64,000 bases of DNA from positions 372,001-436,000 of the forward strand of contig JAFREQ010000131.1 in the NCBI GenBank assembly GCA_025331565.1, written 5' to 3'. Origin of the DNA: Holacanthus passer. Lineage: Eukaryota > Chordata > Actinopteri > Pomacanthidae. The position numbers and the translations under genes were made by a program. Below the pieces are notes generated by a model, which worked only from the letters and a program-made list of their open reading frames with translations, made no database searches and was not told the DNA's origin. Shown here in pieces: positions 32,421 through 44,900 of the stretch (position 1 is its first letter; every line of letters begins with the position of its first letter).

Positions 32421-33859
32421 AGGACAGGAGAGAGCTCCATGGCTCAGGCCTTCAGCACCCTGCCAGGTCCTGGAGTGGTTTGCAGCAGCTCAGCTGTCAC
32501 CTCACATCCTCCTGCGTGGAAGGTGCAGGGTGTGGTGATTCTGCAGCAGGTAGAGCTCTCAGCAGCTCTTCACACTCAGCAGCGGAGACTGATGTCACAG
32601 GAGAGCATGCTGAGTGCTGCTGTATCTCTCTATAAGTGTAACGACTCATTCAAAACTGCTTCAGGGAAATAAAGGATTGTGTGACTCAACTGCAACTTCT
32701 TGTAAAAAAAAAAATGCAACCAAAATTTAAGCTCCATGTGAAATCAGTGGTTCAGTCCTTTCTCCAAAAATCAGACCCTTACCTCAGCCGAAAGATTTTC
32801 AAAAAGTCATCCATGTTTTTATTATGTCACACGTTGACAACTTGCTTTAGCAAATCTTCTGGAGCTCAACTCCAATGGACCTCAGAGTGAGATGAGACCA
32901 TGTATATCAATCTAATGTCTGTGTGTTCAGTTTGCAGCTGGAGGACTTCATTAGGCGAGCTTGGCATAAAGACAGGGGGAAACTGCTGGAGCTCTGAAGC
33001 TGTGGACACCAAACCTTGTAACCTCACTGATGACAGGACCTGGTAGCTCCACTCACTCACTGCAACCGGCCACTATTGGTCATAAAATAGTTCCAGCATG
33101 CAACTTCCTACAAAACCAGAAACTGTAAAACTAAATACTGTTTCTGTCTGTGAACAGATTAAACCAATGAGATACAACGTAAGTTAGTGAACTTCAGATG
33201 TATGGATAGGTTTTAGGCTAACTAGGTCCTGACTCCTGGCTCCATACTTAAAACACAGATCCAACATTGATCGATCCTCTCACCTCATTCTCAGAAGGAG
33301 AGCACATTTGTGTATTTCCCATAAATGTTGTATTACTTCCTTCAAAGGTTGAGTTGTCAGCTAGAATATTGATGGTCAGCATCATCAGAAACACAGTCAT
33401 TTATCAGCAAATAAAAAAAAAAAAAATCCCAGAACGATTGTGAATAAAATCATTTATTTACTCCACTCCAAGGAATATACAAGTAGTATGTTCTCTCAAG
33501 GTATAAAATTTGTCTTAAATAAGCAATTGTTCTATTTCATATTTCTGTAAATTCTCATCATTTAATTAAAACCCCTGAAGACTTCTTTAAAACTGATGAC
33601 AATCTGACACCACAGACAGCCAGAATCATCAAAGAGCTTAATAAGAGTTAGTAGAGTTAGCACAAGCCGTCCAGCAGTTTGCAACCTGACTTTGGGTTCT
33701 TCACTATTTTTTTTAAATTATTTTCATCACCTTTATATTAAAAAGACAAGTGAGACAAGATAAGTGCTCGTTGTAAAGTTTGTACAGATGATAAATCACA
33801 GAGAGGATTAAAGGCTTCGGTCATTGCTTTAAGCTGGTAGATACTTATTGCTGCTGTTG
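32421..33859. other. Non-coding stretch without recognised gene
   Basis: The first 200 bases are GC-richer (around 32430-32600) and could belong to the retroelement; the rest shows only A-runs. Confidence 0.4.
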
Positions 33860-34010
33860 CTCCCCATGTTCCTGTGTTGCAGTTTCTGTTGCTGCAACCG
33901 TTGCTGCTGCAGTTGTTTGTTGTTGTATTGTAGTTGTTGCTGGTGTTTTTGTCATTGTTGATGCCATTATTGCTGTGATCGCTGCTCCCGTCGTTGCTGC
34001 TGTTGCTCTG
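33860..34010. repeat. Degenerate GTT/GCT trinucleotide repeat
   Basis: Repeated TTGCTGCTGTTGCT, GTTGTTGTTG and GTCGTTGCTGCTGTTGC words over about 150 bases. It looks like an old trinucleotide expansion. Confidence 0.8.
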
Positions 34011-35906
34011 GAAAAATCACTTTAGTTTCCAGATGTTGATAGACGTCCAGTGTGATGTCATCCTGAAAATGATTTTCTTAACAGGAAGGTTGAAGCAATC
34101 GCTCACTGAGTCTTCAGTCCCTGGGTGGTCTGTTTTTTGGTTTGTTGTCTGGATTAAGATGAAGATGATGATACACCTGAGGCTAGTGAACAGAGGGACT
34201 CTGGAGAGAGAGAGAGAGACAGAGAGAGATGTTATTGTTACTGATGACGGTTTAGATTTATTTCAACAGTTTATTGCAACAGTGAACATAAGAGACAATT
34301 TTAACAACCTGATATTCATTTTATTTTTTTCACTCAGCTGACTGTCTGAACTTGTTTGTAGTTTGACTAAAAAAAAAAAAATCCTGTTCCTAAATTGTAT
34401 TATATGGAGCTTCCTCAGTTGCCATTGAGATGGATTTGTTGACATGCAAGCTCAGTAGCTATTCTGATTGCATCAGAGCACTTTTAGAACTTCTTGAGTG
34501 CACCAGCTTAAGAGTAAACTCCATCAGCTAATGAAGACCATGCCATACAGTTGGCTCCGTATAAAGCGAGTAAGTGGACCTTGAGTTTAGATTGTTTTGG
34601 AAGCTACTGTCTCCAAGGTCAAAACTTTCATGTTTAGGTTTCTGTTGTGCTTCCATTATAATGTTAACTAAAAAGAAACTGTGAATCTGAAAATGGAATC
34701 TGGGCAATGGAGTTTGGTGACACAGCAATAACTGTACCTCTGATTGGGTTTGAGACTAAAGACAAAGCATACCAAAACAATACTTGTTTCCAATATCTCA
34801 ACTTGCAGAATATAAACATGTACTATAATAGCTTTTTGCTTTCATGAAAAACTTATCACTGTTTAACAAATAAGAACCGTGAAATAGTTAATTCTAAGAT
34901 ATACTTATACTATGTATAATTGAGTAAGGATTAGCCATAGCTTGTGCAGACATCTTTGCAAAGTAGAAATCGTTTTCAGGACATGGAACGTGTGGATGCA
35001 CATTAGAAAATAAAGACATTCTTGTAGAGTGAGAACAATTTTGAGGACATTTTTGGAAGGCGGGGACATTTTGCAAAATGTTTTGAGGGTGGGTATATTT
35101 TTGCAACCTTAACATTTTTGAAGTGAGGACAACCTCTCTTAACAGGACTCTTTGGTCTCTAGCTAGTGGGTGGAGCCAGGTCATCAGGTCAATTCAGCTC
35201 ACCTGGTCTGAATGCATCCCTATATAAACTTGTGGCAGTCAACCAGTCTCACTTCTTAGTTTCACTTCTTACTTTACAGTTCATGTTAGTTTTCTCACCC
35301 CTGTTGTCCAGTCTCATGCCAGACTGCGACAACATTTGGTTAAGGTCTAATTAGGGTTAGGGGCTAGGGAATGAATTATGGCACAAGGGGCCCTCACAAG
35401 CATAGAAGTATGAAAGTGTGTGTTAATAAGTCCTCAGGTTTACACTGATGACTTCTACTAACAAATAAAGTGTGAATGTAATTGTGATGCTCCCCGCAGA
35501 AACCTCTGAGCAAAAATCTGCCTCCTTCCTCTATTAAACCCAAATTGGCTAAGCTTGTCTTAATAAAACCCACTTAATAAAACACTCCACAGAGCAAACT
35601 GTCTTCTTCCAGCTCCTGCAGAACAATAAACATGAGCCTCTGGACAAAAAAAAAATTGTCCAATTAATGTGGAAAGCCTCCATGCTAATCATTAGCTTCT
35701 CCATTAACCCCTTGACACCTCCTCCTTCCTGCTGCATTAATGAGGGGGGCGTCGCTACAATTAGGAAAGCCCATCTACGGAGGCCTTTCGCCTGCACAGA
35801 AAACATTTTAATTATACATAAAACGCCAGAGCGAAGCGTTCACACAGCAGGAGAGCAGGAGTGATATGAAACATTATCATGTTCTCCTCCTCCTGCTGCG
35901 TCTCCC

Positions 35907-36133
35907 TCATAGACTGTATAAAGAAGTGGACATAGTCTCTGGTTCGTGTCTTCTTCAATACAGCATGATGTTCTTTTTGCATATGGTCCCATGGCAGCCT
36001 GTCATTCAGGATAGAACTTCTGGCTCCGAAAAACCAAGCTGGTATGGACCAAACTCAAGGCTTCATAATGACAGTCCGCAAACCGAGGGGTGAAGTCACG
36101 GTGGCCATGTCCACTTCTTTATACAGTCTGTGA
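35907..36133. mobile_element. MITE, 227 bp, with ~30-bp terminal inverted repeats
   Basis: The left end TCATAGACTGTATAAAGAAG continues TGGACATAG. The reverse complement of the right end is TCACAGACTGTATAAAGAAG continuing TGGACATGG: 27 of 29 bases match. The inside (CATGGCAGCC, GAACTTCTGGCTCCG, GGTGAAGTCACGGTGGCCAT) matches my memory of a percomorph MITE. CTCCC lies directly before the left end and CTCCC within CCTCCCC directly after the right end, a possible target-site duplication. No coding capacity. Confidence 0.85.
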
Positions 36134-36309
36134 CCTCCCCTTCCTCCTCTCAGCTGCACAGCACGTTCTGACTCCCGTATTTACAACAAATGTCGCCATG
36201 GTGGAAATGTCAGAATCGACAGGGAAAAAAAGGCAAGGGTTTCCTCAAGACTGCTGGGTAATCCTGGTATTCCAGCAGTCCACTGAGATGTTATTTCCAT
36301 TTTCACTGT

Positions 36310-36710
36310 GCCCTTTTTAATCCCTCTTTTCTATTTTCAATCTTTCATCGTGACACTTTGATCCTTATTTCATCTTCCTCTTTATATTTATTTACATTTT
36401 GAATTTCATTTTTGTCAATTTTGAATCCTTGTTTTTTTCATTTTGAATCCTTCAATGTGTCATTTTAAATCCGTCATTGTGTCATTTTGGCATCTCTATT
36501 TACAGTTAGAATCCCTTCCATCCATTTTCAATACTTCATTGGACCATTTAGAATCCCTTCTCTCTAATTAAATCATGTGAATCCTCTAGTTGATATTCAT
36601 TGTGCTGCTTTGAATCCTTCTTTCTTCCCATTTAGAATCACTCCATCTGTGCTGAGCCATTTTCATTTTCAGTCCCGCATTGTGCCATTGCGATTCCCTC
36701 AGTCTTGCAC
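36310..36710 (+). repeat. Degenerate minisatellite based on CATTTTGAATCCTT
   Basis: Variants of CATTTTGAATCCTT / CATTTAGAATCCCT / CATTGTG-CATTTT recur at least a dozen times across 400 bases, with spacing about 20-40 bases. It is pyrimidine-rich on this strand and without open coding sequence. Confidence 0.7.
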
Positions 36711-36965
36711 TAGGAGAATGTAAGTGTTGCTAAATCCACCAAACAGACTTTATGATAAACTCTTTGTTTCACGGTTTCAGTGTTTCATTGTTTTACTGTT
36801 TCAGTGTATTAATGTGCCTGTATCTGAATGTTTTCTTCCTTCAGTGTTTTAGTATTTTCATGTTTCAGTCTGATAATCCTCGGCTCAGTCTTAATTACTC
36901 CCTAATAATTAGAAAATCCTGATAATCTGCTGCTTAATCGGGGCAATTCAGCTGACTGACAGCGA

Positions 36966-37040
36966 GCGCACACACACACACACACACACAGACAGACAGA
37001 CAGACACACACACACACAGACACACACACACACACACAGC
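36966..37040. repeat. Compound (CA)n(GACA)n(CA)n microsatellite
   Basis: CA runs separated by four GACA units and further CAGA interruptions. Confidence 0.95.
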
Positions 37041-37174
37041 ACTTATCAGGCTTGTGAATGACTTTGAAGCAGATAATTCTCTGTGTCTCAACATCCACTA
37101 ATTACCAGCAGCTGAAAAATGCTGCAGGAGTCTGAATCAGCTCCTCTGGAAATTACAAGATACACAGCTAATAA

Positions 37175-37177
<3 letters not shown>

Positions 37178-37225
<48 letters not shown>

Positions 37226-37262
37226 AACACACACATGTGCACACACACACACATACACACAC
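37178..37262. repeat. Interrupted (CA)n microsatellite
   Basis: About 22 perfect CA units, then an interrupted CA-rich tail. Confidence 0.95.
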
Positions 37263-37479
37263 GTATCAAACAGTCACAGTCTTTTCTCAGTCAGCAGTGT
37301 GAATCTTTAGTCTCGATCAGATAAAAACACCAGTCTGCACATTTAAAGGAACAGTTCAGTGAAATCCTCTTGGATAGAAGACGGATATCAGTTTCATCTT
37401 TGTGCAGGGCCTAAAGTTAAGACCTAAGCAGGAGAGTGATGGAGAAAGGTGGAGGGAGCACTATATGGCAAACCCACTG

Positions 37480-37650
37480 AACATACTGATGTTTAGCAGG
37501 TATAATGTTTACCATGCTCACCATCTTAGTTTGGCATGCTAGCATACTAACATTTGCTAGTAAGTATTAAACACAAAGCACAGCTAAGTCTGATGGGAAT
37601 CTAATTAGTTTTGCAGGTAATTTGTCATAAAGTAAAAGTAAAAAGTACAG
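37480..37650 (+). mobile_element. Dispersed fish repeat, family A, copy 3
   Basis: TGTTTACCATG-TCACCATCTTAGTTT, GCATGCTAGCATACTAACAT, TTGCTAGTAAGTATTAAACA, CAAAGCACAGCTAAG, CTGATGGGAATCTAATTAGT and TTTGCAGGTAATTTGTCATA, in the order seen in the 18.8-kb copy but with a longer left part. Confidence 0.75.
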
Positions 37651-38402
37651 GCAAATTGGAATTGAAAATGACTTGAATATTTTAGGTTAGTAAATATTCT
37701 ACTTTTAATTCCACTACATTTATCTGATTTAATCTTTTCACTTTTGTATTAGTGTCAGCATGTTTGTTGGCCAGTAACTGATCATGGTCATTGTGGAAAA
37801 GTCCATCATGTTTTAGGTCATTTAGAAACAGTGTCCTCATTATATAGTTTGTCCACCTGAGATGAGCATTGACAAGTTTATTTTGAAACTGTAGAATGTC
37901 CTGTTCACCACATATCTTGGTAACAATTCTTAGTTAGAGTACATCTGAAACTATGAATATATTTTGCTGACAGTAGTTTCACTAAAATTCAAAGTAAAAT
38001 TTTCAATGCAAGACTTTTATGAGTATTGAGTATTTCAGCACTGTGTTCCTCCAACTTTTACTTTAGTAAATGCTCGAAACAATTCCACTCCTGATTTTAA
38101 CAACAAAACAACATGATGGACCTGTTTCCCTAGCTTCTTTTATTTCTGCAGTGTTGAAGCTGTAACACTGTACTGCCACCTTCTGTACTACGTTTCCATC
38201 AAAGAGCGGAAAACGAGGAGTTGCAGAAGTCAAAGAGAATGGAAGAAACCAACTCAGTCATAAAACCAACATAAATAAATTAGCAGGAAGCAACAACAAG
38301 AGTCACAGCAGCAGGAAAAAAAAAACTGAGCAGTCTGAGATTTCTGCAAAGATTTCTGCAAAGATTTAAAATGGCTGTTTCAACAGCTAAAAAGCAGCCC
38401 AA

Positions 38403-38403
<1 letters not shown>

Positions 38404-38437
<34 letters not shown>
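38404..38437. repeat. (CA)n microsatellite
   Basis: About 17 CA units. Confidence 0.97.
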
Positions 38438-38441
<4 letters not shown>

Positions 38442-38454
38442 TTGTGTTTCCATC

Positions 38455-38637
38455 ACTTCAGAGGACATTACATTGATTTACCCTGACCTCAACCTAACCT
38501 TAGCCTGACCCTAAAATTACCCCTAAAATGTGATGAATTATGTTATGGGGACTTGCTCTTTGTCCCCGTAAGGAAGGTGAGTCCCCACAATGTGACTGGG
38601 TAAACAGATTTATGTCCCCACAACATGACCAATACAT

Positions 38638-38673
<36 letters not shown>
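38455..38673 (+). mobile_element. CA-tract-associated dispersed repeat, copy 2, ending in (CA)n
   Basis: AGAGGACATTACATTGATTT, CTAACCTTAGCCTGACCCTAA, TTATGTTATGGGGACTTGCT, CTTTGTCCCCGTAAGG, TGAGTCCCCACAATGTGACT, GTAAACAGATTTATGTCCCC and ACAACATGACC, ending in CA17 (38639-38673). The same arrangement, inverted, lies at 4889-5035. Confidence 0.75.
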
Positions 38674-38677
<4 letters not shown>

Positions 38678-40668
38678 TGGCTGGCCGCTGCCCTCTCTCT
38701 GTGGTCCAGCTATAAAAACCCATTAGTAATCACTCCTCGACTCTCAGTGGCTCTTTTCGCCCAAACGACTTCCATCCAGCCAATCTGCATAAATCTGCAT
38801 TAATGGACGATTTTCCCTCTACAGAAAACAAATGTGCTTTAAAAAGCGTCTCCTTATCTGTCGGCTTTTAGAGGAAACATCAGAGAGCAGAGACGCACAC
38901 ACACCGTCCACCTGACAACACACGCAGACAAACACACGATTGCAGCTTCTATTAATAGCAGATATATGATGACAGATATATCACTACAGCAACACTTACA
39001 AAGGAAACATAATGTGAGTGTTGGACTTGACAAACAAATGCTGATGATTTCGCTCCTCTAACCAGTGGAGCTGTTCTTGCTGGTTTTGCACAGTCAGCCC
39101 CCAGCATATCCAATGTGTATCCTTGCACATAACTGACAACCATTTCCCAATTCGTGCAAATGTTGCTGTAATTTTTAAATCAGTTTTTCCTACCTTCCAG
39201 GGGCCTGCTGGTTTCAAATTCAACTTGCAGATACACGAGACATGCTGGAGATGCAACATCGCTAATGCGTCATAATGAAAAAAATCCTAATGAAAATTTG
39301 CTGACTTCACAGTGGAAGTTTTAGCTACACAAGATGCCCGCAAAACGTAGTTAACGTTTTCACAAGTAAAATGATACACAGTCAATATCATGATGAGAAG
39401 CTCTGACAAGAAGATATTATACTTTCTACAGAATGGCTTTCATCAGTTTAGGTTCGAGGAAGTGGTGCTGAGAAGAGCAGAGCGAGGGCAAGAAGAGCAG
39501 ACACTGCTACTACATCATCTGATCAACCAGAACCTGAACACCAGCCTCTGGAACCTCTCGAGTGTTTTCCTGCCACGAACGGGACATTTTGGAGCCGCTG
39601 TTGGAGGAGTCAGAGCAGGGCGACATGTGTGACAGGCCATCCCGATTTCAGTGCTCTCTTGTGAGGATGCAGTAAAGTTGGCAAAGTTATTTATCCTTCC
39701 ATCTAGAAAGTTTGGGTCAGAAACGCGGTGTGCTTCAGCCAGAGTCTGTCCAATCAGAACCACTTGTCAGCGGTACATCTATCCTTCCAACTGATACCAC
39801 GCAGAGGGAACATAGCACATCTCTGCCACAGAAATTAGTTGTAGAATGGCAGATTGTTATAGAAACAAAATCATAATTAGCATTAATTATGAATTTGGTG
39901 GGACTGAATTTTACGATGAGTGTATTACCTGAACATTTCGTTTTGAAAATTTGAACAATTCATAAAAAGTTACAAAAGATAAAACATGGCTGCATGCTTT
40001 GGGAAATGACAAAGAATGTGTTAGCAGATAGTGGTTACAGTTGCGAGAAGGTGATGTTAGTCTTATTTCAAAATAAGACTGCTCTGTTGATGCCGATAAA
40101 TAAATCATGTTATAGTGGATTAGTTAAGGTACATTTGAAGACTGGGGCCCAGAACAGATTTCCATGAAATTTACTGATCACATTCCTGCTCCCCAGAGAA
40201 TCCATTTCACTTAATGAGTCCATGACATTTCCTTTAGCTCCACCCTCAAAATAAACTGAACTCTGCTGTTAATTCATCTGACAGACAAAGCTGGACTTCA
40301 TTAATAAGAACTCTAGATTCTTTTAAAAAAAAACCTAAGATCTCAAACTCTGCAGCAAAACCTTTTCAGACTGAAAGCCGTCTCCGGTCTGCTGTGCTGC
40401 CCTGTTGCCACGGCGACCCTGACCTGGATAAGCAGCTGGGAAATAAAGGGATGATGGATGGATATGTGAACTTCTGAAAGTAAATGTTTTTTAATTTGGT
40501 TTTGTTTACAGGCTCAGCAGAGTGAAATATAACCAATAACCAAACAAACTGTAATACAACACAAACACACACACACACACACACACGTCACATTAACCAT
40601 TAACACAAACTCCAACAACAAACCCCCAGCCCATCAATCACACACAGACATGCACACACACAGACACA

Positions 40669-40674
<6 letters not shown>

Positions 40675-40735
<61 letters not shown>
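40675..40735. repeat. (AC)n microsatellite
   Basis: About 30 perfect AC units, with CA-rich sequence before it from about 40560. Confidence 0.98.
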
Positions 40736-40737
<2 letters not shown>

Positions 40738-40800
40738 CTGCTGCATGGCTGAGTTTCAATCAGATGCCAAGAATCCCATCAGCATTCACAACAAGTCGCA

Positions 40801-40836
40801 GCACACACGCGCACACACACACACACACACACACAC
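40801..40836. repeat. (AC)n microsatellite
   Basis: AC tract with CACGCGCAC interruptions at its left. Confidence 0.96.
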
Positions 40837-41124
40837 TGGATTTCTGGCAGAGCAGATTGGTTCTGCTTCTGCATCTTTCAAGACACTTAAAGCTGTGATC
40901 TGTAACTTTCCTCACGTTTAAACTGCAGCACAGATATTGAGTCATTCATATCATGTCAGTCGCACTTTAGTGCTATATTACCACAGTGTAGTTGTTCAGT
41001 AGTTCTGCACTTCAGTAGTTGACAAGTTTACGAGTTTCCTAATTCAGTAGTTTGGTACTTTAGTATTTCATCTTGTTGTTGGTCAGCAGTGAAAACGGCT
41101 GAACTGGAACACCTAATTAGCCAA

Positions 41125-41258
41125 CGCCATTAGCCAAATGGTTAATGGCATGTCGTAAAAATGCAACATAGTTCGACTCTAGCCGGGAACAACCTTTGCT
41201 TGTTGTCCACCTCAAACTGTCCAATAAAGGTGGAAACAATGCCCAAAAAAGAAATGGT
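41125..41258 (+). mobile_element. tRNA-derived SINE (diverged)
   Basis: The head has tRNA-like promoter boxes: A box TTAGCCAAATGGTTAATGGC (41130-41149) and B box AGTTCGACTCTAGCC (41170-41184). The body follows the remembered fish SINE order GGGAACAACCTTTGCTTGTT, GTCCACCTC, CTGTCCAATAAAGGTGGAAA and AATGCCCAAAAAA. Complete but old. Confidence 0.7.
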
Positions 41259-41926
41259 GACTGAACATGCAGCTAACATGAAAGTAACAATGTAATTCCC
41301 TGAAGTAATCTCCAGTCAGAAGTTATGAACTGTCAAGTAACCATGTTCATATACTTAAGCAGCGAAGCCTTGCATACACATAAAAAACAATTGTCCTTCC
41401 AAACATCCAGGAAGCTGTGCAGGAAGCTCCTGTGTGCAGAGGTTGAGGAGGTCGTGTGGTATGTTGTCAACTGTTTTGTTAGTCACTGTGAAAATCATGT
41501 TGATGTTCATATTGATAAAACACATTTTTAACATGTAGACGCAGACTTTTAAAACCATCTCTTCTTTTCTTTTCCCTTACTCTGACAGATTCAGTTTCTG
41601 ACTGATGTGCACCTCATCCCGCCTGCCTGAAAGCAGGTTGTGTTACCATGACAACAAGCCAATGTTAACTATCATCTCTCCGGTGCTATCTGCAGCTCAT
41701 CTGCACATTTGAGAACGGGTCTATAACGTGTTTATTTCTTATTTCTTCCCCCTCAGATGCTGGGAAATCTTGTAGACCACCTGTCTGCCCTGGTCGGCAG
41801 ACACTTTAAGAAGAATAAACTATAGTAGAACTCAAAGAAAGTGCAGCGGTATGGTTTGAACCGTGAAACTAAAAACGAGAAGGGACCACCAAAGTGTTTT
41901 TCTTTCTGCTTCTTATTAAAGACACA

Positions 41927-41932
41927 TTTATT
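41927..41932 (-). promoter_or_regulatory. Candidate poly(A) signal of mbd2
   Basis: AATAAA on the minus strand lies 34 bases after the mbd2 stop codon; another lies at 41731-41736. Which one is used cannot be told from sequence; the distal one would give a more usual 3' UTR. Confidence 0.45.
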
Positions 41933-41966
41933 AATAACACCCTTTACCTGTCTCGCCTGTCTGTCT

Positions 41967-44900
41967 TCAGGCCGTCTTCCCCTCCAGCAGCTCCCGAGTG
42001 TTTTCGGCGGCCCGCGCCAAACCATCAGCCATCAGCGCCTCCTCCAGGCTTCTTCTGGCCTGGTACACTTTCAGCTCCTGTTCCCTGCACACACACAGAG
42101 GTGGGAGAGGATGTCTTATTATTAGTCCTATCCTACGTCCACTAGTTTAATATTTGCCCAAATAGTTTAGATTTATAATGAATCAATATATTATTACATT
42201 ATCATATAATGTAAACATCAAGCACAATTAAACCGTTTTTTCAGTCATGGACATCTAAGTCTGCACCTGAAACATCAAATCTTCCTGAATGTAACAACAT
42301 TGAACAGAAAAGATAAATCACACAGACATTATCAAACAGCCAGTAGGCTGTATGTAGGCCTATGTTGACACAGAATGAGGATAAATGGTTGTATGTCATT
42401 GTGTAACAGTGTGTAACAGTACAAGACTACAACCTTGAACCTCTTTTTTTTTTTTTTTACAATCTTATTTACTTTGAATGTAGTTCTTTCAAAATACATC
42501 CATACAGCCTTTGCTATGCACAGTTTATCCTGAGGGTGGTGCTAGAGGAAAGGTCATGGTGTCATATAAATCTGAAAAAGAGTTCATCCTCTGGGAAGCA
42601 GGAATTGGAACAGGAAATTTCATGGCAATAAACCCAGACAGGGCTGTTTCCTGGTTCGGACCCCTTCCTTCCAATGAAGGGAAATCTTAATGGTACAACA
42701 TACAGTGATATTTTAGCGTGACTCCAACCTTGTGACAACAGTTTGTGTTAGACTCTTTCCTGTTTCAACAAGCCAGGACCATAAAAAATGATTTTCCTAG
42801 TTTGGTGTGGAAGAACCTAACTGGCCTGAACAGAGCCCTGACCTCATCAAAAACCTTTGGTTTGAGCTGGAACTGTCCTGCATCAGTGCTGGGCCTCACT
42901 AATGCTCTTGTGGCTGAATGGGAGCAAATCCCTGCAGCAAGCTTTCAACATTTGGTGGAACCAGGTGAGTGGAGACCTTTGCAGCCACTGTGGCCAGAGG
43001 GGGTAATTACATTAAACAAACTGATACACTTATTTCTTGTTTTAATTTGGTGATAATACCATTGAAATGTGTACTTGTGACACTAATATATTAGTGTAAG
43101 AGAAGCATAATTGTATGATAAATGTGAATTTCCCCATTGTGGGACAAATACAGGAGCATCTTATCTTATAAGTAGAGATGGGTCATATAGTCAGCAAACT
43201 GGCTCATTAACGTCAGTGACACAGTAATATCTACTTAAAATTTGATTAACAATAGCCACCATAAGCTACGGGTCATACCAAAACAAGTAAGGCTGTAGTA
43301 GGAATACTTAGGAACAACTTTTCACTGCTAAGAGGAAGTCTCTTGTTTCTACTTTCAAAACTTTTGGAATGACATATTCAACTAGCACATAAGCTCAGAA
43401 TAGTTAGGTGTCCACAAACTTTTGGCAATATGGTGTATTTTGCTCTGGATTAAAGTTTTGGTCAAACTGACATCACCATCCTGAGGCTCCACCTCTCATC
43501 TACCAAAAATATAAAGGAAGTAAAAAACTGAGTTGATCACATTGACTAAAAACAGTGTTTGTACATGTTGAGCTGTTGAGAATGTCAGGAGTTTGTGGTG
43601 AACTCAGACGGCTCCCTCGGAGTCAACATTCGTTCTTTAAAAGAGACGTGTGCGTTTGTTTCCCTTTGCTGTCACAGACACAGAGAAGATGTCTGCTGCC
43701 TTTTGTCAAAACCAACAACAGAAAGAGAAGAAACACAGAGAAGAGACAGAATCGGCTCCATCGTCTGAGACCGAATCTGGATTAACCAACAGCCTGAGAG
43801 GGAGGCACGGTCAGGCTACTTGCTTCTTTTAAGCAATAACATAAACAGGAAAAATCTAAACCATAAATCACAAAAACAGATACAACGAAAAGTGTAATTA
43901 AAAACAAAATTAGAAAAAACTGTGGTCTGATCTAAGAGACAGAACAACTGCAAGTGAAAGAAAAACAAAAAGAGAGGAGAGAGATGTGTGAGTTTGATGT
44001 AGCAGAGGAGGAATATGAGGAGAGAAGATGAAGAGGAGGAGGAGGGAGTGGAGAGGAATGAGAGCGATTTAGGATGACAAGCACATTCAACTGGAGAGAG
44101 AGAGAGAGAGGAGGGAAGAGAGAGAGAATTGGAAATTAATGGAGGGGAGAGATAAGAAAAGAAGGAGGAGGAGGAGAGGAGGGAAGAAGGCTGGAGGGAG
44201 GGAAGTAGGGAGGAGATATAAGTGGAGAGGAGACACAGGGAGAAGAGGAGGAGGGGGGTAAAATGGAAAGAGAGAAAAAACAAAGGAAGGAGAAAGACAA
44301 GAATGCATTATTGGAAGGATGGGGGAATAAGAGAGAGATGGGAAAAGATGAGGATGAGGGAAGATGGAAGGAAATATTAAAAGGAGAGAAGGATGGAAGG
44401 AAGTAAAGGAGGAAATGAGTGAATGGAAGAAAATCAAGGAAAGAGGAAAGGAAATATCGGAATGTAAGGAAAAAGAAAAGAGAGTCAAGGAGGAGAGATT
44501 AAAGGAGGGAGAGATGGATGAAAGAAAGGGCTTAGTGGTAAAGGAATCAGAAAAGGAAGGAGGGAAGGAGATAATGGGAGAGAAGGAAGGACAGAGGGAA
44601 GGAAGTACGGAATACAGATAGACAGAGGCAAAAAGAGAGAAAAAGTGAGGAAGGATAGCAGAAATTGTGGGAGAGAAGAAAAAGGAAGAACAGACGAAGG
44701 AAAAAAGAGATGAGAGTAAGGCAGCAAATAGAAAAGGAAGGACAAGAGAGGAGAGGCAGGATGTAGTGATGTATTCCAGTGATTCTGCTGTAATGGCTTC
44801 AGCCAGCTGTTCTCTACTCAGTTTCCTACTGGAAATACACACACACACAAACACACACATACAGTCAGTGTGTGCCTATCCCCACAGTGCCCCCTGCTGC

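Larger units (their letters stand above)
42600..43440 (+). pseudogene. Tc1/mariner-type transposon, 3' half, with later insertion
   Basis: 42640-42990 holds decayed transposase coding: GRNLNGTTYSD-like start, then VWKNLTGLNRALTSS and LTNALVAEWEQIPAASFQHL plus VE, typical of the C-terminus of this superfamily. The element end GGTGTCCACAAACTTTTGGC, AATATGGTGTA at 43408-43438 is a Tc1-like terminal repeat. Between them lie a LINE tail (43122-43169) and repeat C (43170-43300), which apparently inserted later. It sits in mbd2 intron 5, antisense to the gene. Confidence 0.7.

Noticed and set aside
43689..43832. Plus-strand exon-like frame MSAAFCQNQQQKEKKHREE after a TTTGCTGTCACAG acceptor-like site
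   Set aside because: It lies in an mbd2 intron on the opposite strand, is low-complexity and next to the purine tract; no donor or neighbouring exons seen.
44087..44860. 257-codon minus-strand frame
   Set aside because: Made entirely of the purine-rich tract: Ser/Pro/Leu/Phe composition, overlapping open frames in all minus phases, no motif.
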